A DNA stretch of 64,000 nt from an uncultured Oxalobacteraceae bacterium (GCA_903893945.1 CAITOF010000006.1:62001-126000), one strand, 5' to 3'; shown: positions 26,121 through 37,285, counted from the first letter of the stretch. Translations and numbers: made by a program. Notes: generated from the sequence alone by a model not told the origin.

Positions 26121-27416
26121 ATGGATCTGAGCTATCAAACCGGCTTTGGCAATGAATTTGCCACAGAGGCATTGCCCGGTGCTTTACCCGTTGGACAGAA
26201 CTCGCCGCAGCGCGCGGCCTACGGCTTATACACCGAACAGATTTCAGGGACAGCGTTTACGGCACCACGCAGTCACAACCGGCGCACCTGGACATACCGG
26301 ATTCACCCGGCGGCCAAACATCAGGAATTCAGGCAGATCGATAATGGCAACATAGTCAGCGACTTTACCCAGGTGGCGGCCACTCCAAACCAGCTACGCT
26401 GGAATCCACTGCCTGCACCGTCAATAAAAACCGATTTTATTTCCGGCTGGTCGACCATGGCAGGGACGGGCTCACCGGATGCCCAATCCGGCTGTGCGAT
26501 ACACCTGTATGTCGCCAACGCCGACATGGACCACCGGTATTTTTACTCGGCTGACGGAGAACTGCTTATCGTTCCACAGCAGGGCAGCTTGCTGATCAAA
26601 ACGGAATTGGGAAACCTGTACATCGCGCCGCAGGAAATTGCGCTTATCCCGCGGGGAATCCGCTTTCAGGTTCTGCTTCCGGATGGAATGGCACGCGGTT
26701 ATATCTGCGAAAATTATGGCGCTCCGCTGCGCCTACCGGACCTCGGCGTGATTGGATCGAATGGCCTGGCCAATCCGCGCGACTTTCAGATACCGGTCGC
26801 CCGCTACGAAGATAAACAGGGCGATTTTGAACTGATTGCCAAATTCAGTGGCAATCTCTGGCAGGCCAGGATCGGTCACTCGCCCTGCGATGTGGTGGCC
26901 TGGCATGGAAATTATGCGCCGTGCAAATATGATTTGCGGCGTTTTAATACGATAGGATCGATCAGTTATGATCATCCGGATCCATCCATTTTTCTGGTCC
27001 TGCAGTCGCAAAGTGACACGCCAGGTGTTGATACGATCGATTTTGTGATTTTCCCGCCGCGCTGGCTGGCGGCAGAACATACCTTTCGACCTCCCTGGTT
27101 CCATCGCAATATTGCCGCCGAGTTTATGGGACTGATCCACGGTGCCTACGATGCCAAAGCGGAGGGCTTTTTGCCGGGTGGTGCCAGTCTGCATAATTGC
27201 ATGACGGGCCATGGACCCGATGTACAAACCTTTGACAAAGCATCCTCCATTGATACGTCCAACCCGCAGAAGATTGCCAACACCATGGCATTCATGTTTG
27301 AAACACGCACCCTGTTACGTCCGACGCGTTATGCTATGGAATCGCCGGCCCGGCAAACCAACTATACCGATTGCTGGCAGGGACTTGTTAAACATTTTAA
27401 TCCGGAACAACCATAA
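26121..27416 (+). CDS. hmgA: Homogentisate 1,2-dioxygenase
   Basis: A 431-residue iron(II) dioxygenase that opens the ring of homogentisate to maleylacetoacetate in tyrosine and phenylalanine catabolism. The iron ligands are H328, E334 (FHRNIAAEF) and H364 (MTGHGPD). The opening [19 protein letters not shown] and [17 protein letters not shown] are family signatures. GGAG lies 7 bases before the ATG. The stop overlaps the fahA start (TAATG), so the two are translated together. No maleylacetoacetate isomerase or 4-hydroxyphenylpyruvate dioxygenase gene is adjacent. Confidence 0.97.
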   Translation: MDLSYQTGFGNEFATEALPGALPVGQNSPQRAAYGLYTEQISGTAFTAPRSHNRRTWTYRIHPAAKHQEFRQIDNGNIVSDFTQVAATPNQLRWNPLPAPSIKTDFISGWSTMAGTGSPDAQSGCAIHLYVANADMDHRYFYSADGELLIVPQQGSLLIKTELGNLYIAPQEIALIPRGIRFQVLLPDGMARGYICENYGAPLRLPDLGVIGSNGLANPRDFQIPVARYEDKQGDFELIAKFSGNLWQARIGHSPCDVVAWHGNYAPCKYDLRRFNTIGSISYDHPDPSIFLVLQSQSDTPGVDTIDFVIFPPRWLAAEHTFRPPWFHRNIAAEFMGLIHGAYDAKAEGFLPGGASLHNCMTGHGPDVQTFDKASSIDTSNPQKIANTMAFMFETRTLLRPTRYAMESPARQTNYTDCWQGLVKHFNPEQP

Positions 27417-28714
27417 TGAGCATGCAACTCAATGTCACCCATAACCCGGACCTGACCAGCTGGATAACCTCTGCGAATCTGGTTGGCCAGGATTTCCCGA
27501 TACAGAATCTGCCCTTTGGCGTTTTCGTGACCGCCGACCAGTCAGAACCTCATGTTGGCGTGGCCATTGGTGTGGTGATTCTGGACCTGGCCCAGGTCGA
27601 GCAGGCTGGCCTGATTAAAATCAGGAATGGCAGCGTGTTTCGTTCATCGAGCCTGAATGCCTTTATTGCGCTGGGCAGTGCAGTCTGGAGTGACGTGCGG
27701 CTGCAAATCAGTAACCTGCTGCGCGCCGATAACCCCGTCTTGCGGGATAATGCCCCATTGCGCGCCAAAGCACTGGTTCCGCAGTCCGAAGCCACGATGC
27801 TGTTGCCGGTCGAGATCGGCGGATACACGGATTTTTATTCGTCGAAAGAACACGCGACCAATGTTGGATCGATGTTTCGTGACCCGGGCAATGCGCTGCT
27901 ACCCAATTGGCTGGAAATTCCAATTGGCTACAACGGCAGGGCGTCCTCGGTCATTGTGAGTGATACGCCAATCCGCAGACCGGCGGGGCAAACCAAAGCA
28001 GCGTCGCAGAACCGCCCCGAATTTGGGCCCTGTAAAAAATTGGATATTGAACTCGAGACAGGATTCATTATTGGTTCCGGTAATGCGCTGGGCGAGCCCA
28101 TCGCCTGCGAGGCGGCGGAACAACATATATTCGGCATGGTGCTGCTGAATGACTGGAGTGCGCGTGATATTCAGACCTGGGAATACGTGCCGCTGGGTCC
28201 CTTTAATTCGAAAACATTTGCGACGACCATATCGCCCTGGGTCGTTACCATGGAAGCGCTGCAGCCTTTCCGGGTCTCCACCCCCGTACAGGTGCCGGAA
28301 CCGCTGGCGTATCTTCAGCACAAACCCGGCATCCATCATGGGGTCGACATACACCTTGAAGTTGTGCTGACGCCGGAGCAGAGTGGCTTGCCAAGCACGA
28401 TATGCAGGACCAATTTTAAAACCATGTACTGGAGTATGGCACAACAGCTTGCGCATCACACCTCGTCCGGTTGCAATACACGGGTGGGCGACCTGATGGG
28501 CTCCGGTACCATCAGCGGGTCGGAAAAGGATACATTCGGGAGTTTGCTGGAGTTGACCTGGAATGGCGCCCGTCCCCTGACACTGTCAGATGGAAGTACT
28601 CGACAGTTCCTTCAGGACGGCGACGAGCTGACGCTGCGCGGCTGGGCGCAGGGCGCAAACTATCGGGTTGGCTTTGGATTTTGCCGTGGGAAAATTCTAC
28701 CGGCAATCGGCTAA
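27416..28714 (+). CDS. fahA: Fumarylacetoacetase
   Basis: A 432-residue hydrolase that cleaves fumarylacetoacetate to fumarate and acetoacetate, the last step of homogentisate breakdown. The N-terminal SH3-like domain (about 20-125) includes LPFGVF, and the metal-binding catalytic domain includes DFYSSKEHATNVG and LLNDWSARDIQTWEYVPLGPF. Length and motifs match FAH proper rather than the short FAH-like isomerases. Its ATG shares a base with the hmgA stop. It converges on the PBP-like gene with 17 bases between stops. Confidence 0.97.
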   Translation: MSMQLNVTHNPDLTSWITSANLVGQDFPIQNLPFGVFVTADQSEPHVGVAIGVVILDLAQVEQAGLIKIRNGSVFRSSSLNAFIALGSAVWSDVRLQISNLLRADNPVLRDNAPLRAKALVPQSEATMLLPVEIGGYTDFYSSKEHATNVGSMFRDPGNALLPNWLEIPIGYNGRASSVIVSDTPIRRPAGQTKAASQNRPEFGPCKKLDIELETGFIIGSGNALGEPIACEAAEQHIFGMVLLNDWSARDIQTWEYVPLGPFNSKTFATTISPWVVTMEALQPFRVSTPVQVPEPLAYLQHKPGIHHGVDIHLEVVLTPEQSGLPSTICRTNFKTMYWSMAQQLAHHTSSGCNTRVGDLMGSGTISGSEKDTFGSLLELTWNGARPLTLSDGSTRQFLQDGDELTLRGWAQGANYRVGFGFCRGKILPAIG

Positions 28715-28731
28715 ACAGTTCCGCGTTGTTC

Positions 28732-29157
28732 TCAGTCCGCCGTCAGTATCACCTTGACAGACGAGTCGACGGCGCTCTTTTCGATATAACCCATCATGTT
28801 GGGCGTTGTCGCAACCAGCTTCTTTATTTCTGCCGACGAGCCAATTTCTTTGGGTGGTGTACCTTTTCCGGAAAAAACCAGTCGGGACCACGCCGCCTTT
28901 ACCTGCGCCTCACTTTTTCCGGTCACCTTTTCGTAAAAATTACTTCGAACTGCGCTGCCCGACACCTGATCGAGCGGCAAGGCGGTATTTCCGTTAGGCA
29001 GTTTATCGGTTTTTCCAAGATAAATGGACGTGACCTGATCAACAGTGAGTGCTGCAATGTCACTTTTTGCCCCGACGACGACCGCAACTTGAGCAAATAC
29101 GTCGCCAAGCTGAACGCTCAGGGCCAGGATCAGACACAATTTATTGAAATGATTCAT
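28732..29157 (-). CDS. Small periplasmic PBP-like (phosphate-binding-type) protein
   Basis: A 141-residue exported protein with a signal peptide (cleavage probably after VFA, about residue 21). It is followed by a compact PBP-like domain: VVVGAKSDIAALTVDQVTSIYLGK, then SRLVFSGKGTPPKEIGS and PNMMGYIEKSAVDSSVKVI. This type is often labelled phosphate ABC transporter substrate-binding protein but is about half the length of PstS. No transporter is nearby. The frame runs upstream to 29364 into the GGDEF-EAL gene, but the ATG at 29157 gives the signal peptide and is preferred. It lies 109 bases after that sensor gene on the same strand, suggesting a sensory partner. Confidence 0.75.
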   Translation of the reverse strand: MNHFNKLCLILALSVQLGDVFAQVAVVVGAKSDIAALTVDQVTSIYLGKTDKLPNGNTALPLDQVSGSAVRSNFYEKVTGKSEAQVKAAWSRLVFSGKGTPPKEIGSSAEIKKLVATTPNMMGYIEKSAVDSSVKVILTAD

Positions 29158-29266
29158 TTTGCAAGTTCGAATTCTCATAAAATCTGGGTATTTTAGTCTG
29201 AAAAGGGGCAATCTGGCGATTAATCCTGATGAATGTTGGTTGATGCCGGAGCGCATGAAACCGGCC

Positions 29267-32203
29267 TCACTGACCCGCTGGGGCGCCGATTGCCAGCTTC
29301 TCGAAATCGTGTATCGCCAAAGGCCGGCTGAATAAATAGCCCTGATAGGCATAGCATCCTGCATTGGTCAGAAACTCGCGCTGTTCGGCCGTTTCAACGC
29401 CTTCGGCAATCACATTTAATCCCAGACTTTTTCCAAGCGAAACGATGGTTTTTGCAATCGAGGCACCATTAGGATCGCTGTGCACATCACGAATAAATGA
29501 TTGATCTATTTTTAACTGATCAAGCGGCAGCCGTTTCAGGAAGGACAACGACGAATAACCGGTCCCGAAATCATCCAGTGAAAATCCGATACCGTGTACT
29601 TTCAGTGCCAGCATTTTCTGTATGATATCCTCCACATTTTCCACCAGCATGCTTTCTGTCAATTCCAGTTTCAGGCGTCGCGGATTGGCACCTGTACGTT
29701 CGATTATCGAGAGAACCGTATCCATAAAATCGGCCTGCCGGAACTGAAGTGCACTGACATTCACGGCCAACATCAAATCGCACAGGCTACTGGTCTTTTC
29801 CCATTGTGCCAATTTGGCGCAGGCAGTTTCCAGTACCCAGTTGCCAATGGCCAGAATCTGGCCCGACTCTTCGGCAAATGGAATGAACAGGGCAGGTGAC
29901 ATCATCCCTTTTTCCGGATGTTCCCAGCGCACCAGCACTTCGGCACCGGTCAATCTGGACTCATTGGTAAACTGGCCCTGATAGTGCAGAATAAACTGTT
30001 TGTCGCGAAGCGCAATGCGCAAGTCCTCTTCGAGCGAGGCCTGCAGTTTCATCGCAGACTCCAGGCTTGGATCAAAAAACCGTATGGTATTTCTGCCCGC
30101 TTTTTTCGACTTGTACATGGCCAGATCGGCCTGTTTGAGCAGGTCATCGGTATTGGTGAACTTGCCATTGAAAATGGAAACGCCAATACTGGCGGTGCTG
30201 TGGTGGACAACGTCACCTAGTTGAAATGTCTGGTTCAGCGATTCCAGCAACTTCATGGCGGCAGTTCTTGCATTGATCGCGGCACTGTCATCATCAAAGC
30301 CCAATCCGGTCAGCAGGACAACAAATTCATCGCCGCCGAACCGGGCGACAGTATCGCCCTCCCGAATCCGCGTCATCAAATTTGCCGCCACCTGCTTCAG
30401 GACCAGATCACCTTTCTGGTGGCCCAGTGTATCGTTGATATTCTTAAAGTGATCCAGGTCGATGAACAGTAAGGCACCGTACTCACCACCGCGCGACGAA
30501 ATGGCGATGACCTGATTCAATCTGTCCAGTAACAGTGTACGATTCGGCAACCCGGTCAACTGGTCAAAATAGGCCAGCTCAAATATGCGCTCTTCGCCTT
30601 TTTTTCTGCCGGTAATATCTTCACCGATCGCAATATAATTGCAGATATCGCCATTGGCCTGACGTATCGGCGAGATGGTTGTGAACAGAATAAATTCCTG
30701 ACCGCTTTTACTGACATTGCAGATCTCGCCCTGCCATGTTTTTCCGTTCTTGATGGTTTTCCATAAGTCGATATAGATATCAGGCGCTGTTTTTCCCGAT
30801 TTGATGATTCGTGGATTTTTCCCCATGATCTCGGTGCGCGTGTAGCCGGATTTGTTCAGGAATGCGGCATTAACATATTCGATTTCCGCGTTCATGTTGG
30901 TGATCATGACGCAGCCTGGGCTTTGTTCAACGGCCTGAAACAGTTTTAGGCGTTCGGACTCGGTTTTCATCTTCTCGGTCAGGTCACGACCCAGTGCGAT
31001 CATCCTGCCGCCAGGCAAGTGCCCGGTTGTTAACTCCACACAGACCGTTGAACCATTTTTGCTGTTCAGCAGCCATTCGCGACGCGTAAATTTCGCGTAT
31101 TGCGTCAGAGCCAGATATTCCTGCAATTCGTCTTCACGTTCTTCGTGGATCAAATCGGTGAATTTCAGATTATATATTTCTTCCATCGAGTAACCGGTCA
31201 GCCTGGTCGTCACAGGATTTGCGTAGATGAAATTACCGTTCGAATCACTTATCCAGATAGCGTCACCCGATTCTTCCAGTACCGAATTCAGGTCGGTTTC
31301 GGCGATTTTCCGCTGGGTGATGTCTTCTATGGAAACGAGCAACCCGCCGATTTCACCTTGGTCGTCTTTCCAGGGTTGCAGTGAACAGCGCAACCAGCGT
31401 TGTACGCCATCATTCTGTTCCCATAAAAATTCCCCGTTGTTAGTCACGTCGCCCTGAAGTGCCTGCTCATGCAGTTCTTTCCATTCAACCGGCAGGTCCG
31501 GGTTAACCCTGAAATGATTCCGGCCGATGAGATTCGTATAGCCGCGACTGTTTTCATCTATCCATTTCTGGCTGCACATCAGATAATTCATATTTGCGTC
31601 GAGCATGGCGATACTGACCGGCGCATACCTGACAAACGCCAGGGACTGATCTGAAACGGGATGGTTGTCAGTCCGGTCGTGGCTCAATTTTTCAGACGTG
31701 ATGGCCTCGTTCACCAATTGCCGAATGATCAGGCGGCCGAGCAGAAGCATCAGAAAAATGACCAGTGTTTCCACGATGGCACGGGGTGTTCGGAACGCCC
31801 CGGCGTACGTGACAAATGCCAGTGAGAAGGACACCCCCAGTGTAATTAAAGCGGTACGGAAACTGCTGACGGCCAGAGCAAAGATAAAGGGTAGCCATAT
31901 TCCCTGTGGTACGGATGAATTCTGAAATGCGAGGGAATCAAAAATGAACGGGATCGATGATGCCATGGCAATAATGGCAATATTAATCGTGTAATTGTGT
32001 CCGGTACGATATAAATAAGCCATGGAAAACAGCAGCACCGACAGGAGTCCGAGTGACGCGACCGAACGGTCGTCGATTGCGCTGGTATTTGTCGCATAGT
32101 CAATTAAAGCCGGGACCAGTGCAAAAAAATACAGTAACGCTCCTGCATACATAGCAAACAGCGTTAGTCTGTCTGATTTCAAATCCAGGTCAGGAAGGCG
32201 CAT
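29267..32203 (-). CDS. Membrane PAS-PAS-PAS-GGDEF-EAL cyclic di-GMP protein
   Basis: A 978-residue protein with an N-terminal membrane module of about six helices (roughly 12-170). Three PAS domains follow (about 188-300, 305-415, 420-535), then a GGDEF domain with intact GGDEF and an inhibitory-site REGD five residues before it, and an EAL domain. The EAL motif reads EVL but keeps the catalytic glutamate, and the other metal-site motifs are intact: ELTES, DDFGTGYSSL, LKIDQSF and AEGVET. It can therefore be a phosphodiesterase, a cyclase or both, unlike the protein at 8508. The small PBP-like gene follows on the same strand. Confidence 0.93.
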   Translation of the reverse strand: MRLPDLDLKSDRLTLFAMYAGALLYFFALVPALIDYATNTSAIDDRSVASLGLLSVLLFSMAYLYRTGHNYTINIAIIAMASSIPFIFDSLAFQNSSVPQGIWLPFIFALAVSSFRTALITLGVSFSLAFVTYAGAFRTPRAIVETLVIFLMLLLGRLIIRQLVNEAITSEKLSHDRTDNHPVSDQSLAFVRYAPVSIAMLDANMNYLMCSQKWIDENSRGYTNLIGRNHFRVNPDLPVEWKELHEQALQGDVTNNGEFLWEQNDGVQRWLRCSLQPWKDDQGEIGGLLVSIEDITQRKIAETDLNSVLEESGDAIWISDSNGNFIYANPVTTRLTGYSMEEIYNLKFTDLIHEEREDELQEYLALTQYAKFTRREWLLNSKNGSTVCVELTTGHLPGGRMIALGRDLTEKMKTESERLKLFQAVEQSPGCVMITNMNAEIEYVNAAFLNKSGYTRTEIMGKNPRIIKSGKTAPDIYIDLWKTIKNGKTWQGEICNVSKSGQEFILFTTISPIRQANGDICNYIAIGEDITGRKKGEERIFELAYFDQLTGLPNRTLLLDRLNQVIAISSRGGEYGALLFIDLDHFKNINDTLGHQKGDLVLKQVAANLMTRIREGDTVARFGGDEFVVLLTGLGFDDDSAAINARTAAMKLLESLNQTFQLGDVVHHSTASIGVSIFNGKFTNTDDLLKQADLAMYKSKKAGRNTIRFFDPSLESAMKLQASLEEDLRIALRDKQFILHYQGQFTNESRLTGAEVLVRWEHPEKGMMSPALFIPFAEESGQILAIGNWVLETACAKLAQWEKTSSLCDLMLAVNVSALQFRQADFMDTVLSIIERTGANPRRLKLELTESMLVENVEDIIQKMLALKVHGIGFSLDDFGTGYSSLSFLKRLPLDQLKIDQSFIRDVHSDPNGASIAKTIVSLGKSLGLNVIAEGVETAEQREFLTNAGCYAYQGYLFSRPLAIHDFEKLAIGAPAGQ

Positions 32204-32412
32204 GTGGTACGGTTTTCCGCTTCGGTTAGGGTGATATTTTCACTATAGAATCTTTTTGTCGTCAAGCAAGTTGATGTGCCTGAATAACGGGCATTTTGAG
32301 CCGCCAGTAGCGCCGGACGGTCAAAAACCGCTCAAAAACATGAAATATTGCTATTTGTCCGGAAAACAACCGATGGTCTGTTGAAGTAGTTTATGTCCCT
32401 ACGCCATGACGG

Positions 32413-32418
32413 TATAAT
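32413..32418 (+). promoter_or_regulatory. Probable -10 element of the purL promoter
   Basis: A perfect TATAAT stands 60 bases before the purL start. Seventeen bases upstream is TTTATG, a poor -35. The remaining 32204-32478 gap contains nothing else I can name; the divergent sensor gene must have its promoter here too. Confidence 0.5.
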
Positions 32419-32478
32419 TACGCACTTCGTGTAACCCAGCCGATCTGTTCATTCAAATCTGCGCCACTCTTTCTCACT

Positions 32479-35400
32479 ATGCTGATTCTTCCTGGCTCCA
32501 ACGCACTGTCATCGTTTCGTACACAAGGTCTTTTAAATCGATTGCAAGAACGGGTACCGTCGGTTGTCGCTGTCACTGGACGATATACTCACTTTATTGA
32601 CGCCACCAGGTCGCTGGATGCAGACGAAATGAGTCGGCTTGGTGCGTTGCTCACGTACGGCGAAGCCTGTACGGACCAGGAGAAATCGGATCAGCCCGGT
32701 GAGCTGTTTGTGGTCATCCCACGATTTGGCACCATTTCACCGTGGTCCAGCAAAGCAACCGATATTGCCCATAACTGTGGGATGGCATCAATTAAACGTA
32801 TTGAACGCGGCATCAGTTACCGGGTGTCGATAAAGTCGCATCCGGTATCGGATCTGGTGGCCCATATCACCGGGAAAAATCAGCCCTCTGCAGATACGGT
32901 CCATCAGCAGATTGCGGCTCTGCTGCATGATCGCATGACCGACATGGTCCTGAAAAGCGAAGCCGATGCGCACGGCCTGTTTACGGAATTAACTGCACAG
33001 CCTCTGGCATTTATTGACGTCCTGTCCAACGGTGCATCCGCGCTGATCAAGGCGAATACCGAGTTGGGACTGGCCTTGTCGGACGATGAAATTTCGTACC
33101 TGCACAAGGCATTTTCCGAAGCAAAGCGAAATCCCACGGATGTGGAACTGATGATGTTTGCCCAGGCGAACAGTGAACATTGTCGTCACAAGATTTTTAA
33201 TGCCGACTGGATCATTGATGGCACGCGACAGGAACAGTCGCTGTTTGCCATGATAAAAAATACCCATCAGCTCGCCCCGCGCGGCACGATCGTCGCCTAC
33301 AGCGACAATTCGTCGATTATCGAGGGCGCGGTGGTCTCGCGCTTTTATGCCAGGGGTAAGGAACAGGGCAATACTTACGAGGCCAGTGACGAACTGACCC
33401 ATACCCTGATGAAGGTCGAAACACATAACCATCCCACGGCAATTTCTCCTTTTCCGGGCGCCTCAACCGGTGCCGGTGGTGAAATTCGGGACGAGGGGGC
33501 CACCGGACGCGGCGCCAAACCCAAAGCAGGCCTGACCGGGTTCAGCGTGTCAAATCTGTGTGTGCCGGGTCAGGTGCAATCGTGGGAAAATGATGCGGAC
33601 GTACTGCGCAGAAATACACCGCCGCTGTCGGTCTATGGCAAGCCGGATCGTATCGCGAGTTCACTGCAGATCATGCTCGAAGGACCGATTGGGGGTGCGT
33701 CGTTTAACAATGAATTTGGCCGTCCGGTACTCGGTGGCTATTTCCGCACCTATGAACAGAATGTCGGTGGACAGGTGTTCGGTTACCATAAACCGATCAT
33801 GATTGCCGGCGGGTTGGGCAACATATCAGATCTCCACACCCTGAAACAGCCGCTGCCAGTCGGAAGCCTGCTCATCCAGCTTGGCGGCCCGGGTATGCGC
33901 ATCGGCATGGGCGGTAGTGCCGCCTCGTCGATGGCGACCGGGTCCAATACGGCAGATCTGGATTTTGATTCCGTGCAGCGCGGTAATCCCGAGATGGAAC
34001 GACGGGCACAGGAAGTGATCAATGCCTGCTGGGCGATGGGAAATGATAATATCATTCTGTCGATTCATGATGTCGGAGCAGGCGGACTGTCTAACGCCTT
34101 TCCTGAAATAACCAATGATGCCAAACGCGGCGCGTTGTTTGATTTGCGCCAGATTCCCCTGGAAGAATCCGGCATGGCGCCGAAAGAAATCTGGAGCAAC
34201 GAATCGCAGGAACGCTATGTTTTGGCCATTGCGCCGGAACATCTGCCGTTGTTTCAGTATTATTGCGAACGTGAACGCTGCCTTTTTGCGGTGGTCGGTA
34301 CAGCCACCGAGCAGCGACAGTTGAAAGTCATTGATCCGCTGCATGACAATGCGCCCGTGGATATGCCTATGGACGTGCTGCTGGGCAAACCACCAAAAAT
34401 GCTGCGCGATGTCCAAACGGTTAGCACGGATTTTCCGCCACTTGATCTAACCGGGATCGTCCTGTCGGAGGTCGCCCATAAAGTCCTGAGTTTGCCAACT
34501 GTCGGGGATAAGTCGTTTCTGATTACCATTGGCGATCGCAGTGTCGGCGCCTTGTCGGTCCGGGATCAAATGGTGGGGCCGTGGCAGGTACCCGTGGCTG
34601 ATTGCGCCGTCACCGCAATGAGCTTTGAAGGTGTATTGGGTGAAGCGATGGCAATGGGTGAGCGCACGCCGGTTGCGGTTGTCAATGCGGCGGCCTCCGG
34701 TCGCATGGCGATAGGTGAAACGATCACCAACATGGCCGCGGCAGCCATTCTTGACCTGTCGGATATCAAGTTATCAGCAAACTGGATGGCTGCCTGCGGG
34801 CAACCGGGTCAGGACGCCGCACTTTATGCGACCGTGAAAGCGGTGGGTATGGAACTCTGTCCGGCACTGGGTCTGTCAATTCCCGTCGGAAAGGATTCGT
34901 TATCCATGCGTACGACCTGGAATGAGCAGGGTGCGGGTAAATCGGTAACGGCACCGGTGTCGCTGATTGTGTCCGGATTTGCGCCCGTCACCGACATCCG
35001 CGCCAATCTGACGCCGCTGTTGTCGTCAGATGCCCGATCTGTCCTGATACTGATCGATCTGGGCCGGGGGAAAAATCGTTTGGCCGCCTCCGCCTGTGCG
35101 CAGGTCTTGCAGCAGCTGGGTAACGATGTGCCCGACGTGGACAGTCCCGACGATCTGAAAGCCCTGTTTAATGCCATCCAGCGGTTGAATCGTGAACGGA
35201 TGATCCTGGCCTACCACGATCGCTCCGATGGCGGACTGTTTGCAACATTGTGTGAAATGGCGTTTGCAAGTCGCAGGGGGTTAGACATCAATATCGACAT
35301 CCTGACCATGGATCAGGGGCATGCGGCGGACAGCGGTGAGGCTAAAAACTGGGCTGCTCAGATTCCTGAACGACGCAATGAACAGACGATACGTGCTTTG

Positions 35401-36516
35401 TTCAATGAAGAATTGGGTGCGGTCATTCAGGTGCGCGAGGAACAGAAATCCCGGGTTATGGATGTGTTGCGCGAGTTTAACCTGGGAGCCTGCAGCCATA
35501 TCATAGGCAAACCAACTTCGGGTAGCGACATTGTCATTACCCGTGATGCAAAAGAAATTTTCAAGCAGAGCCGGATCTCACTGCATCAGGCGTGGAGCAG
35601 GACCAGCTGGCAAATGGCGCGATTGCGCGATAATCCTGCCTGTGCTGATGCCGAGTATGCGCGCATAGCGGATGTCTCCGATCCAGGCATGCAACCGAGG
35701 GTTCCGTTTGACCCTGAAGACGATATTGCTGCGCCTTATATTGCAACTGGCGTTCGTCCCCGCGTCGCCATTTTGCGCGAACAGGGCGTCAACTCGCATG
35801 TTGAAACCGCCTATGTCATGCATAAATCAGGTTTTACGGCGGTCGATGTACACATGAGTGACCTGATAGCTGGCCGCACCCATTTGAGTGATTTCGCCGG
35901 AATTATTGCGGTGGGTGGATTTTCCTATGGCGATGTGCTGGGAGCCGGAGAAGGGTGGGCTAAAACGATTTTATTCAATACCCGGCTGGCCGATCAATTT
36001 TCTGCTTTTTTTCAACGCAACGATACGTTTGGACTGGGTATTTGCAATGGTTGCCAAATGCTGTCCAATCTGAAATCAATCATCCCGGGTGCAAAGGCCT
36101 GGCCCAAATTTACCCGCAACAGGTCCGAGCAGTTTGAAGGCCGCTTTGTCATGGCCGAAGTGGTCGACAGTCCCTCCCTATTCATGCAGGGCATGACGGG
36201 TACCCAGGCACCCATCGTCGTGTCGCATGGCGAAGGTTATGCGGATTTCTCGACAACCGGCAGTCTGGCCGACGTGCAGGTCGGTTTGCGTTTTGTTGAT
36301 CATCTCGGAAAACCCACGGAGGTGTATCCGTATAATCCAAATGGTTCACCGCAGGGCATTACCGCAGTAACCACAGTGGACGGGCGATTCACTGCCCTGA
36401 TGCCTCATCCGGAACGTGTATTTCGAACCGCTATCCATTCATGGAGCCCGGAGGGGTGGGGCGATTATTCGCCATGGATGCGCATGTTCAGGAATGCGCG
36501 CAAGTGGCTCGGGTAA
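32479..36516 (+). CDS. purL: Phosphoribosylformylglycinamidine synthase
   Basis: The large, single-chain PurL of 1345 residues, converting FGAR, glutamine and ATP to FGAM in purine synthesis. The N-terminal PurS-like domain, linker, two AIRS-like halves (ATP and FGAR sites; [31 protein letters not shown]) and the C-terminal glutaminase domain are all present. The glutaminase triad is C1189 (GLGICNGCQ), H1310 and E1312 (MPHPER). Full length matches proteobacterial PurL. It appears monocistronic: its own promoter lies upstream and a strong terminator begins directly after the stop codon. Confidence 0.98.
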   Translation: MLILPGSNALSSFRTQGLLNRLQERVPSVVAVTGRYTHFIDATRSLDADEMSRLGALLTYGEACTDQEKSDQPGELFVVIPRFGTISPWSSKATDIAHNCGMASIKRIERGISYRVSIKSHPVSDLVAHITGKNQPSADTVHQQIAALLHDRMTDMVLKSEADAHGLFTELTAQPLAFIDVLSNGASALIKANTELGLALSDDEISYLHKAFSEAKRNPTDVELMMFAQANSEHCRHKIFNADWIIDGTRQEQSLFAMIKNTHQLAPRGTIVAYSDNSSIIEGAVVSRFYARGKEQGNTYEASDELTHTLMKVETHNHPTAISPFPGASTGAGGEIRDEGATGRGAKPKAGLTGFSVSNLCVPGQVQSWENDADVLRRNTPPLSVYGKPDRIASSLQIMLEGPIGGASFNNEFGRPVLGGYFRTYEQNVGGQVFGYHKPIMIAGGLGNISDLHTLKQPLPVGSLLIQLGGPGMRIGMGGSAASSMATGSNTADLDFDSVQRGNPEMERRAQEVINACWAMGNDNIILSIHDVGAGGLSNAFPEITNDAKRGALFDLRQIPLEESGMAPKEIWSNESQERYVLAIAPEHLPLFQYYCERERCLFAVVGTATEQRQLKVIDPLHDNAPVDMPMDVLLGKPPKMLRDVQTVSTDFPPLDLTGIVLSEVAHKVLSLPTVGDKSFLITIGDRSVGALSVRDQMVGPWQVPVADCAVTAMSFEGVLGEAMAMGERTPVAVVNAAASGRMAIGETITNMAAAAILDLSDIKLSANWMAACGQPGQDAALYATVKAVGMELCPALGLSIPVGKDSLSMRTTWNEQGAGKSVTAPVSLIVSGFAPVTDIRANLTPLLSSDARSVLILIDLGRGKNRLAASACAQVLQQLGNDVPDVDSPDDLKALFNAIQRLNRERMILAYHDRSDGGLFATLCEMAFASRRGLDINIDILTMDQGHAADSGEAKNWAAQIPERRNEQTIRALFNEELGAVIQVREEQKSRVMDVLREFNLGACSHIIGKPTSGSDIVITRDAKEIFKQSRISLHQAWSRTSWQMARLRDNPACADAEYARIADVSDPGMQPRVPFDPEDDIAAPYIATGVRPRVAILREQGVNSHVETAYVMHKSGFTAVDVHMSDLIAGRTHLSDFAGIIAVGGFSYGDVLGAGEGWAKTILFNTRLADQFSAFFQRNDTFGLGICNGCQMLSNLKSIIPGAKAWPKFTRNRSEQFEGRFVMAEVVDSPSLFMQGMTGTQAPIVVSHGEGYADFSTTGSLADVQVGLRFVDHLGKPTEVYPYNPNGSPQGITAVTTVDGRFTALMPHPERVFRTAIHSWSPEGWGDYSPWMRMFRNARKWLG

Positions 36517-36560
36517 CCGGCACAAAAAAACGCATCCGATGATGCGTTTTTTTGTGCCGG
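36517..36560. terminator. Bidirectional terminator after purL
   Basis: A perfect hairpin with 20-base arms and a 4-base loop begins at the base after the purL stop. Each arm contains a run of seven A or T, so the structure carries a U-run for transcripts from both sides: purL from the left and the Ser/Thr-rich gene from the right (its stop is at 36578). Confidence 0.9.
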
Positions 36561-36577
36561 CAATTCTTGGTTATTGC

Positions 36578-37285
36578 TTAGGCTTGGGTCTTCACTACGT
36601 TCCCTGAGCTAGTCGAACCCTGTAAGCTGGCTTCTAACGATTGCAAGAAGCTCGTTAATGAGGTGCTGTTACTGGAGATGCCGTCTGTCGACAACAGATT
36701 ATTAAAGCTGGACTGCAGTGCAGTCAGGGGCGACGTCGAGCTGGTTGCTGTGGTTCCGGTCACACCGGTTGCAGCGGTCACACCGGTTGAGGCTGTTGTT
36801 GAATTGCTAGCGGTCGCGCTGGATCCGGTCAGCTGGTTGATAATATTCTGAATCCCGCTTTCCAGACTGCTCAGACCGGCGCCACCACCATGATGATGGT
36901 GATGACCTGAGGCCCCTGCGATCGGGGATGTGCCACTGGCCGATGACGACGACTGTCCGTCCTGTTGCGCTTGCAGTGCTGCAAACAGACTCTGGATAAA
37001 CGCTTGCAGCGCCTGTTGCGGGGTTTCAGTTGATCCGGTTGACGAGGTGCCGGTGGTATTCGCAGTCGATGCGGTGGTTGCAGCAGTGCTTCCGGTTGAG
37101 TTGGTGGAACTCGCACTCAGTTGCGACAGGGCACTTTCGATCGCCTGAAAGAAATTGCTGCCGCCACCGCTGACGGCAGGCGTGGATGTCCCACTGTCCG
37201 ATTGTCCCTGATTGTTGACAGATTGTCCCGAGAAAAATTGCGAGTAGGCGACCGACTGGTTGCCGCCGAGTGCTTGAACTGACAT
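36578..37285 (-). CDS. Hypothetical Ser/Thr/Gly/Gln-rich, cysteine-free protein with a His tract
   Basis: Not recognised. The 235-residue product is dominated by serine, threonine, glycine, alanine and glutamine, with no cysteine, no signal peptide and no membrane segment. Three short amphipathic segments stand out: GGGSNFFQAIESALSQL, QQALQAFIQSLFAALQAQQ and GLSSLESGIQNIINQL. A tract of five histidines followed by glycines lies between the second and third. Composition and the repeated short helices recall harpin-like or other heat-stable secreted proteins, but this is only resemblance. A very good ribosome binding site (TGGAGG) precedes the ATG, so it is a real gene. It is a single-gene unit between two terminators. 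Confidence 0.7.
   Translation of the reverse strand: MSVQALGGNQSVAYSQFFSGQSVNNQGQSDSGTSTPAVSGGGSNFFQAIESALSQLSASSTNSTGSTAATTASTANTTGTSSTGSTETPQQALQAFIQSLFAALQAQQDGQSSSSASGTSPIAGASGHHHHHGGGAGLSSLESGIQNIINQLTGSSATASNSTTASTGVTAATGVTGTTATSSTSPLTALQSSFNNLLSTDGISSNSTSLTSFLQSLEASLQGSTSSGNVVKTQA

Noticed and set aside
28471-29196. Long plus-strand frame of 241 codons after fahA
   Set aside because: It overlaps the end of fahA in another frame and the PBP-like gene on the opposite strand, has no family features, and both overlapped genes are well supported.
33826-34416. Minus-strand frame of 196 codons inside purL
   Set aside because: Antisense shadow of a conserved purine gene; no ribosome binding site or family features.
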